NCBI RefSeq assembly: GCF_040529065.1
Contig: NZ_CP132343.1
Location: 2,914,001 to 2,978,000, forward strand
Direction: 5' to 3'
Length of the DNA stretch: 64,000 bases
Origin: Xanthomonas sacchari
GTDB lineage: Bacteria > Pseudomonadota > Gammaproteobacteria > Xanthomonadales > Xanthomonadaceae
Below are positions 60,601-64,000 of the stretch, one piece after another. A program made the translations under genes and the position numbers. Each line of letters opens with the position of its first letter. Position 1 is the first letter of the stretch. A model generated the notes under the pieces. That model made no database searches, was not told where the DNA came from, and worked only from the letters and a program-made list of their open reading frames with translations.

Positions 60601-60827
60601 GCGTGCTGCCGATGGCGATCTCCACCGGCGCCGGCGCCAACGCCCGCCACGCCATCGGTACCGGCGTGATCGGCGGCATGCTGTTCGCCACCGTGCTGGG
60701 CGTGCTGTTCATCCCGCTGTTCTTCGTGATGGTGCGGCGCATGCTCGGCGACAAGCTGGACGAGCCGTCGAAGGAGTTCACGCAGATGCAGGAAGCGGGC
60801 CTGTCGCGGCATCAGCCGGATCGCTGA
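57654..60827 (+). CDS. RND multidrug efflux pump, inner-membrane permease
   Basis: A 1057-residue hydrophobe/amphiphile efflux transporter of the AcrB/MexB/SmeE type driven by protons. It has 12 membrane segments in two halves with large periplasmic loops; the proton relay pair DD lies in GIVVDDAIVVIENVERIM in the fourth segment, and the matching Lys is in GLAAKNAILIVEF in the second half. The N-terminus MPKFFIEHPVFAWVVAILIS is standard. No outer-membrane channel gene follows: the operon ends at a strong terminator, so a TolC-like protein must be encoded elsewhere. Confidence 0.97.
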   Translation: MPKFFIEHPVFAWVVAILISLSGVIAILNLGVESYPSIAPPQVTVTATYPGASASTTERSVTQVIEQQLTGIDHLLYFSSSSSSSGTATITLTFETGTDADIAQVQVQNKVSLATPRLPSEVTAQGVVVAKANAGFLSVIALRSDNPSIDRDALNDIVGSRVLEQISRVPGVGSTQQFGAEYAMDIWLNPEKLQGYHMSANDVYTAIRAQNVQFAAGSLGSDPAPQGQSFTATVSAEGRFTSPEQFENIILRADGNGTVVRLKDVARVAFGPTNFGFDTQYNGKPTGAFAIQLLPGANALNVSAAVKAKMDELQPSFPQGVTWFTPYESTTFVKISIEEVVKTLAEAIVLVFLVMLVFLQNFRATIIPTLVIPVALLGTFLGMWAIGFTINQLTLFAMVLAIGIVVDDAIVVIENVERIMSEEHLAPKAATHKAMTQITGAVVAITVVLAAVFIPSAMQPGAAGAIYKQFAITIAMSMAFSAFLALSFTPALCAAFLKPTHNDNPNWVYRTFNKYYDKLSHRYVGAVGSTIRRAPRWMAVFALLLVLCGFLFTRMPGSFLPEEDQGFALAIVQLPPGATKTRTNEVFAQMRGVLQQQKAVEGMLQVAGFSFLGRGENVGMGFIRLKPWDERDIAAGDLIQQLNGMFYGIKDAQIFVVNLPTVQGLGQFGGFDMWLQDRSGQGEEALLQARNIVLGKAAQRQNALAGVRPNGLENSPQLQLKVDRVQAQSMGLSVSDIYQSIQLMLAPVYVNDFFYEGRIKRVNMQADAPFRTGPESLRNFYVPSSTSTDSSGLPQMIPLSTVVSSDWIYSSPSLSRYNGYSAVNIVGNPAPGGSSGQAMSAMEDIVNNDLPPGFGFDWSGMSYQEIIAGNTATLLLVLSIVVVFLCLAALYESWSIPVSVLLVVPIGVLGAVAFSLLRGLPNDIYFKIGLITVIGLAAKNAILIVEFAVEQRAMGKTLREAAAEAAHLRFRPILMTSFAFILGVLPMAISTGAGANARHAIGTGVIGGMLFATVLGVLFIPLFFVMVRRMLGDKLDEPSKEFTQMQEAGLSRHQPDR

Positions 60828-60830
60828 GGG

Positions 60831-60868
60831 GCGGGAATTGGGGATTCGGGAGTGGGGATTCGTAAGGC
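60831..60868. repeat. GGGGATT-type repeat arm
   Basis: One arm of the element family, GGCGGGAATTGGGGATTCGG continuing to GGATTCGTAAGGCGAG, lies right after the pump stop. A short inverse stretch near 61128-61153 (CCCGACTCCCGACTC) may be a distant or decayed partner. The 333-base gap 60828-61160 also holds both gene terminators and a REP unit, but no gene. Confidence 0.65.
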
Positions 60869-60910
60869 GAGCCCCACTCCCGGTCCTGATGCCTCTCTGT
60901 AGAAACAAAC

Positions 60911-60936
60911 AAAAGCGGCCGCAAGGCCGCTTTTTT
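60911..60936 (+). terminator. Rho-independent terminator of the efflux operon
   Basis: Stem AAAAGCGGCC with GGCCGC and T run (TTTTTT) around a GCAA loop. The sequence is nearly symmetrical and could also stop transcription on the other strand. Confidence 0.93.
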
Positions 60937-60985
60937 GTTGTCCGGGAATCTGGTCGGGAAGCGCGACCCAACACCCCATGCAGGC

Positions 60986-61013
60986 GGAGCGCTCATTGAA
61001 GGCTGAGCGCTCC
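60986..61013. repeat. short inverted repeat
   Basis: Perfect ten-base arms GGAGCGCTCA and TGAGCGCTCC with an eight-base loop. Not part of the neighbouring terminators; its role is unknown. Confidence 0.65.
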
Positions 61014-61015
61014 TT

Positions 61016-61038
61016 GTGGGAGGGACTTCAGTCCCGAC
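61016..61038. repeat. variant REP unit
   Basis: GTGGGAGGGACTTCAGTCCC plus GAC, with hairpin GGGACT-TC-AGTCCC, the same variant as at 45222-45244 in the opposite orientation. Confidence 0.8.
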
Positions 61039-61075
61039 GCATTGCAGCCCGAACGCCGCTCATCCCTTTTCCGCG

Positions 61076-61103
61076 AAAAGAAAAAGCGGCCTCGCGGCCG
61101 CTT
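61076..61103 (-). terminator. Rho-independent terminator of the acyl-CoA dehydrogenase gene
   Basis: On the minus strand AAGCGGCC-GCGA-GGCCGCTT is followed by TTTCTTTT. It lies about 60 bases after the acyl-CoA dehydrogenase stop. Confidence 0.88.
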
Positions 61104-61160
61104 CTCCTGATCCCTCAACCGATTCGGGAACCGGCAAATCCCGACTCCCGACTCACGGCT

Positions 61161-62309
61161 TCACCGCAGCCCAGTCTCGTTGCGCGCGATCACCAAGCGC
61201 TGGATCTCGCTGGTGCCTTCGTAGATCTCGGTGATCTTGGCATCGCGGAAGTAACGCTCCAGCGGCATCTCCTTGGAATAGCCCATGCCGCCGTGGATCT
61301 GCACCGCCTGGTGGGTGATCCACATCGCCGCCTCGGAGGCAGTCAGCTTGGCCACCGAGGCCTCGGTGGTGAAGCGCTGGCCCTGCCCCTTCAGCCAGGC
61401 CGCGCGCAAGGTCAGCAGCAGCGCCGCGTCCAGCTTGCACTTCATGTCGGCGATCTTGGCCTGGGTCATCTGGAACGCGCCGATCGGCGAACCGAACGCC
61501 TTGCGCTCCTTCACGTACTCCAGGGTCGCCTCGTAGGCGGCGCGGGCCAGGCCGATCGCCTGCGAGGCGATGCCGATGCGGCCGGCGTCGAGCACGCTCA
61601 TCGCGATCTTGAAGCCCTCGCCCGGCGTGCCAAGCACCTCGTCGGCGCTGGCCACGTAGTCCTGGAACTCGATCTCGCAGGTGGCCGAGGCGCGGATGCC
61701 CAGCTTGGGCTCGGTCTTGCCGCGGTGGAAGCCCGGCTTGTCGGTGTCGACGACGAAGGCGGTGATGCCGCGCGCGCCCTTGTCCGGCTCGCTCATCGCG
61801 AACAGCACGATGTACTTGGCGACCGGGCCGGAGGTGATCCAGCTCTTCTTGCCGTTGATGACGAAGCTGCCGTCGTCCTGCCGCACCGCGCGGCACCGCA
61901 TCGCGGTGGCGTCGGAGCCGGACTGCGGCTCGGTCAGCGCGAAGGCGCCGATCTCGCGGCCCTCGGCGATGGCGCGCACGTATTTCTGCTTCTGCTCCTC
62001 GTTGCCGTTCTTGAGGATGCCGGCGCAGAACAGCGAGTTGTTGACCGACATGATGGTCGAATGGGCGGCATCGCCTGCGGCGATCTCGACCATCGCCAGC
62101 ACGTAGGCGATCGGGTCCATGCCGGCACCGCCGTATTCCTCCGGCACTTCGATGCCCATCAGCCCGTTCTCGCCCAGCAGGCGGATGTTCTCCAGCGGGA
62201 ATTCGCCGGTACGGTCGTGGTGCTCGGCGCTGGGGGCGATCCGCTCCTGGGCGATGCGCCGCGCCACGTCCTGGATCATCAATTGCTCTTCGGTAAAGCT
62301 GAAATCCAC
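61161..62309 (-). CDS. acyl-CoA dehydrogenase
   Basis: A 382-residue FAD enzyme that introduces a trans-2 double bond into an acyl-CoA. Segments FALTEPQSGSDATAM (FAD/substrate loop), VQIHGGMGYSKEMPLERYFRDAK and IYEGTSEIQRLVIAR, with the catalytic-region Glu, are those of short-chain or butyryl-type enzymes. GTG is the start, with GGAGGGG upstream. It is divergent from the ArsR-methyltransferase gene across 126 bases. The substrate (short-chain or branched acyl-CoA) cannot be fixed. Confidence 0.94.
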   Translation of the reverse strand: MDFSFTEEQLMIQDVARRIAQERIAPSAEHHDRTGEFPLENIRLLGENGLMGIEVPEEYGGAGMDPIAYVLAMVEIAAGDAAHSTIMSVNNSLFCAGILKNGNEEQKQKYVRAIAEGREIGAFALTEPQSGSDATAMRCRAVRQDDGSFVINGKKSWITSGPVAKYIVLFAMSEPDKGARGITAFVVDTDKPGFHRGKTEPKLGIRASATCEIEFQDYVASADEVLGTPGEGFKIAMSVLDAGRIGIASQAIGLARAAYEATLEYVKERKAFGSPIGAFQMTQAKIADMKCKLDAALLLTLRAAWLKGQGQRFTTEASVAKLTASEAAMWITHQAVQIHGGMGYSKEMPLERYFRDAKITEIYEGTSEIQRLVIARNETGLR

Positions 62310-62405
62310 GTCGAACCCCTCCCGGGCTTGTTGGTGCGGCCATTGTAGCCGTGCCGACCATACGCTGGCGTGTGCAACTTGACCGGAACCGCCGCCCGGA
62401 CCAAA

Positions 62406-62433
62406 ATATCTCTATATCGCGATAGGAAGATAT
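62406..62433. promoter_or_regulatory. candidate ArsR-type operator before the regulator gene
   Basis: A 28-base dyad with a single centre: outer arms ATATCT (62406-62411) and AGATAT (62428-62433) enclose a ten-base palindrome TATCGCGATA (62415-62424). It ends two bases before the regulator ATG and covers its AGGAAG ribosome site, so binding would block expression of the regulator-metH operon. It may also serve the divergent acyl-CoA dehydrogenase gene. The AT-rich sequence stands out in high-GC surroundings. Confidence 0.75.
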
Positions 62434-62435
62434 TT

Positions 62436-63425
62436 ATGGATCTGGAGGACTGGTCGTCCCGGCTGAAGGTCTTCGCCGACGCCACCCGCGTGCGCCTGCT
62501 GGCGCTGCTGGAGCAGGAGGAGCTGACCGTGGCCGAGCTGTCGGCCATCACCCGCCTGGCGCAGCCGCGGGTCTCGACCCACCTGGCCAAACTCAAGGAA
62601 GCCGGGCTGGTGCGCGACCGCCGCGCCGGCGTGTCGGCCTATTATCGCTTCGACGAGACCCTGCTGGACCCGGCCCAGCGTGCGCTGTGGCTGGCGCTGA
62701 GCACAGGCAGCGACGACCCGCTGCTGCGCCAGGACGCCGAGCGCGTGGCCGCGGTGCTGGCCAACCGCGCCGCCGACCAGAACTGGGCCGACTCGGTGGC
62801 CGGCGACATGGAACGCCACTATTCGCCCGGCCGCACCTGGGAAGCGCTGGCGCGCACGGCCCTGCCGCTGCTGGAAACCGGCGACGTGCTCGACATCGCC
62901 TCCGGCGACGGCGTGCTGGCCGAACTGGTGGCGCCGCACGCGCGCCGCTACGTCTGCATCGACACCAGCGCGCGGGTGGTGGCCGCGGCCAGCGAGCGCC
63001 TGCGCCGGCTCGGCAACGTGGAAGTGCGCGAGGGCGACATGCACGCCCTGCCCTTCGCCGACGCCAGCTTCGACCTGGTGGTGATGATGCACGCCCTGAC
63101 CTACGCCACCAAGCCGGCGCAGGCGGTGTGCGAATCGGCGCGGGTGCTGCGCCCGGGCGGGCGCCTACTGCTGTGCAGTTTGGCGCGCCACGAACACAAG
63201 GCCGCGGTGCAGGCCTACGGCCACGTCAACCTCGGCTTTTCGGCCAAGGAACTGCGCAAGTTCGTCGGCAAGGCCGGGCTCGAGGTCTCCAGCCTGGAAA
63301 CCGTGACCCGCGAGAAGCGCCCGCCGCACTTCGAAGTGATTTCGTTGATTGCTGGGAAGCCGGGAATCGGGAATGGGGATTCGGGAGTGGAGAAGGCAAA
63401 AGCCAAGGCGGAGGCCGGAGCATGA
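62436..63425 (+). CDS. ArsR family regulator fused to SAM-dependent methyltransferase
   Basis: A 329-residue two-domain protein. Residues about 1-90 form an ArsR winged helix ([20 protein letters not shown] as recognition region). Residues about 140-300 form a class I methyltransferase with SAM motif [16 protein letters not shown], then [10 protein letters not shown] and [10 protein letters not shown]. The last 20 or so residues ([20 protein letters not shown] onwards) are encoded by a GGGAATC-type repeat arm. Such ArsR proteins next to metH are reported as regulators of the methionine cycle responding to S-adenosylhomocysteine (SahR type); assigning this one is by context. The start at 62436 follows AGGAAG; the stop overlaps metH (ATGA). 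Confidence 0.9.
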   Translation: MDLEDWSSRLKVFADATRVRLLALLEQEELTVAELSAITRLAQPRVSTHLAKLKEAGLVRDRRAGVSAYYRFDETLLDPAQRALWLALSTGSDDPLLRQDAERVAAVLANRAADQNWADSVAGDMERHYSPGRTWEALARTALPLLETGDVLDIASGDGVLAELVAPHARRYVCIDTSARVVAAASERLRRLGNVEVREGDMHALPFADASFDLVVMMHALTYATKPAQAVCESARVLRPGGRLLLCSLARHEHKAAVQAYGHVNLGFSAKELRKFVGKAGLEVSSLETVTREKRPPHFEVISLIAGKPGIGNGDSGVEKAKAKAEAGA

Positions 63426-63474
63426 GTGGCGCGGCGGTTTCACCAATCCCCAATCCCCAATCCCCACTCCCGGG
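63360..63474. repeat. GGGGATT-type inverted element inside coding sequence
   Basis: Left arm at about 63360-63404 and inverted right arm at about 63433-63474 flank the overlap of the regulator gene and metH. The left arm is read as the C-terminal tail of the regulator; the right arm (CACCAATCCCCAATCCCC onwards) is read as residues 7-16 of MetH ([10 protein letters not shown]). Both reading frames stay open through the element. Confidence 0.8.
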
Positions 63475-64000
63475 CCTGCCCTGGCTGAACCCGGAGCGCA
63501 CGCAGAAACTGCTGCAGGCCCTCTCCAAGCGCATCCTGATCATCGATGGCGCGATGGGCACGATGATCCAGCGCCATGGGCTGCAGGAAGCCGACTATCG
63601 CGGCGAGCGCTTCGCCGAGGGCTACGACGCGCAGGCCGGGCACGTGCACGGCCCTGGCTGCGACCACGCGCCGCAGGGCCACGACCTGAAGGGCAACAAC
63701 GACCTGTTGCTGCTGACCCGGCCGGAGGTGATCGCCGAGATCCACCGTGCCTACCTCGATGCTGGCGCCGACCTGCTCGAAACCAATACCTTCAACGCGA
63801 CGTCGATCAGCCAGGCCGACTACCACCTGGAACACCTGGTCTACGAACTCAACAAGGCCGGCGCGCAGGTCGCGCGCGCCTGCTGCGACGCGGTCGAAGC
63901 GCTGACGCCGGACAAGCCGCGGTTCGTGATCGGCGTGCTCGGCCCGACCAGCCGCACCGCCTCGATCAGCCCGGACGTCAACGACCCCGGTTTCCGCAAC
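63422..64000 (+). CDS. metH: methionine synthase, homocysteine-binding part, 5' end
   Basis: The first 193 codons of cobalamin-dependent methionine synthase are visible; the gene runs out of the window. The homocysteine methyltransferase domain begins with [20 protein letters not shown] and continues through [20 protein letters not shown] and [14 protein letters not shown]. An extra N-terminal segment of about 25 residues ([20 protein letters not shown]) comes from a repeat arm. The ATG overlaps the regulator stop (ATGA), so metH is probably translated by coupling and controlled by the operator at 62406-62433. In xanthomonads metH may be split into two genes; that cannot be judged here. Confidence 0.95.
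   Translation, partial: MSGAAVSPIPNPQSPLPGLPWLNPERTQKLLQALSKRILIIDGAMGTMIQRHGLQEADYRGERFAEGYDAQAGHVHGPGCDHAPQGHDLKGNNDLLLLTRPEVIAEIHRAYLDAGADLLETNTFNATSISQADYHLEHLVYELNKAGAQVARACCDAVEALTPDKPRFVIGVLGPTSRTASISPDVNDPGFRN

Noticed and set aside
56220-60974. Open frame of 1584 codons on the minus strand opposite the RND operon
   Set aside because: Shadow frame with His/Arg/Gln-rich low-complexity sequence; the plus strand encodes the obvious TetR, adaptor and pump.
63422-64000. metH as a broken gene
   Set aside because: It simply runs past the right edge; the visible frame is intact.

Overview
The window is high-GC DNA (roughly 70% by eye) from a Xanthomonas or a close relative in the Lysobacteraceae. 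The evidence is the smc-zipA-ligA cluster, a kynurenine-to-quinolinate gene set, the very large NAD-dependent glutamate dehydrogenase, a GyrA with Gln at position 83 as known in Stenotrophomonas, a fused ArsR-methyltransferase before metH, and intergenic GTAG-headed hairpins and GGGGATT-type repeats typical of these genomes. Nothing indicates a plasmid or prophage; nearly all of it looks like core chromosome. No rRNA, tRNA or CRISPR was seen.

Layout: 1-2312 is the end of a histidine-utilisation operon (hutG fragment, hutU). 2453-6252 holds small genes: a membrane-anchored coiled-coil protein, an acyl-CoA-binding protein coupled to a TetR regulator, an acetyltransferase, a phasin-like protein and a TPR protein. 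6474-13354 (minus strand) has PQQ glucose dehydrogenase, gyrA and mtnA. 13424-24467 has a DUF3011 protein, the overlapping set ligA-GNAT-epmA, and zipA and smc, with a Tat-exported aminotransferase gene inverted between zipA and ligA and bracketed by repeat elements. 24787-26955 is rpsF-rpsR-rplI, a frameshifted CbrC-family remnant and an IscA-type gene. 27089-29750 is asnS with two small genes and a PaiB-like gene. 29825-30535 is an atypical NarL-type regulator.

31029-35744 is the most unusual part: an apparent eight-gene minus-strand operon with a GH108 muramidase, three divergent DUF2589-like paralogues, an 86-residue protein, a 62-residue tail-anchored protein, a secreted two-repeat protein with paired cysteines, and a four-helix membrane protein. 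I know of no described function for this set. It is the best candidate here for an undescribed system, possibly acting at the cell envelope.

35938-42143 has carbonic anhydrase followed by the kynurenine branch (nbaC, a FUSC-family exporter, kynU, kmo), which together make quinolinate precursors. 42227-50070 holds sbcB, several hypothetical genes, a spermidine-synthase-like protein, a 5'-nucleotidase and nadK. 50347-55464 is the NAD-glutamate dehydrogenase. 55708-60827 is a TetR-regulated RND efflux operon without its own outer-membrane channel gene. 61161-64000 has an acyl-CoA dehydrogenase divergent from an ArsR-methyltransferase regulator, which overlaps the start of metH (cut by the window edge).

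Repeats recur between genes and in one place lie inside two coding sequences. Two families are seen: GTAG-headed REP hairpins, alone or in inverted pairs, and elements with roughly 40-base inverted arms built from GGGGATT-like heptamers.
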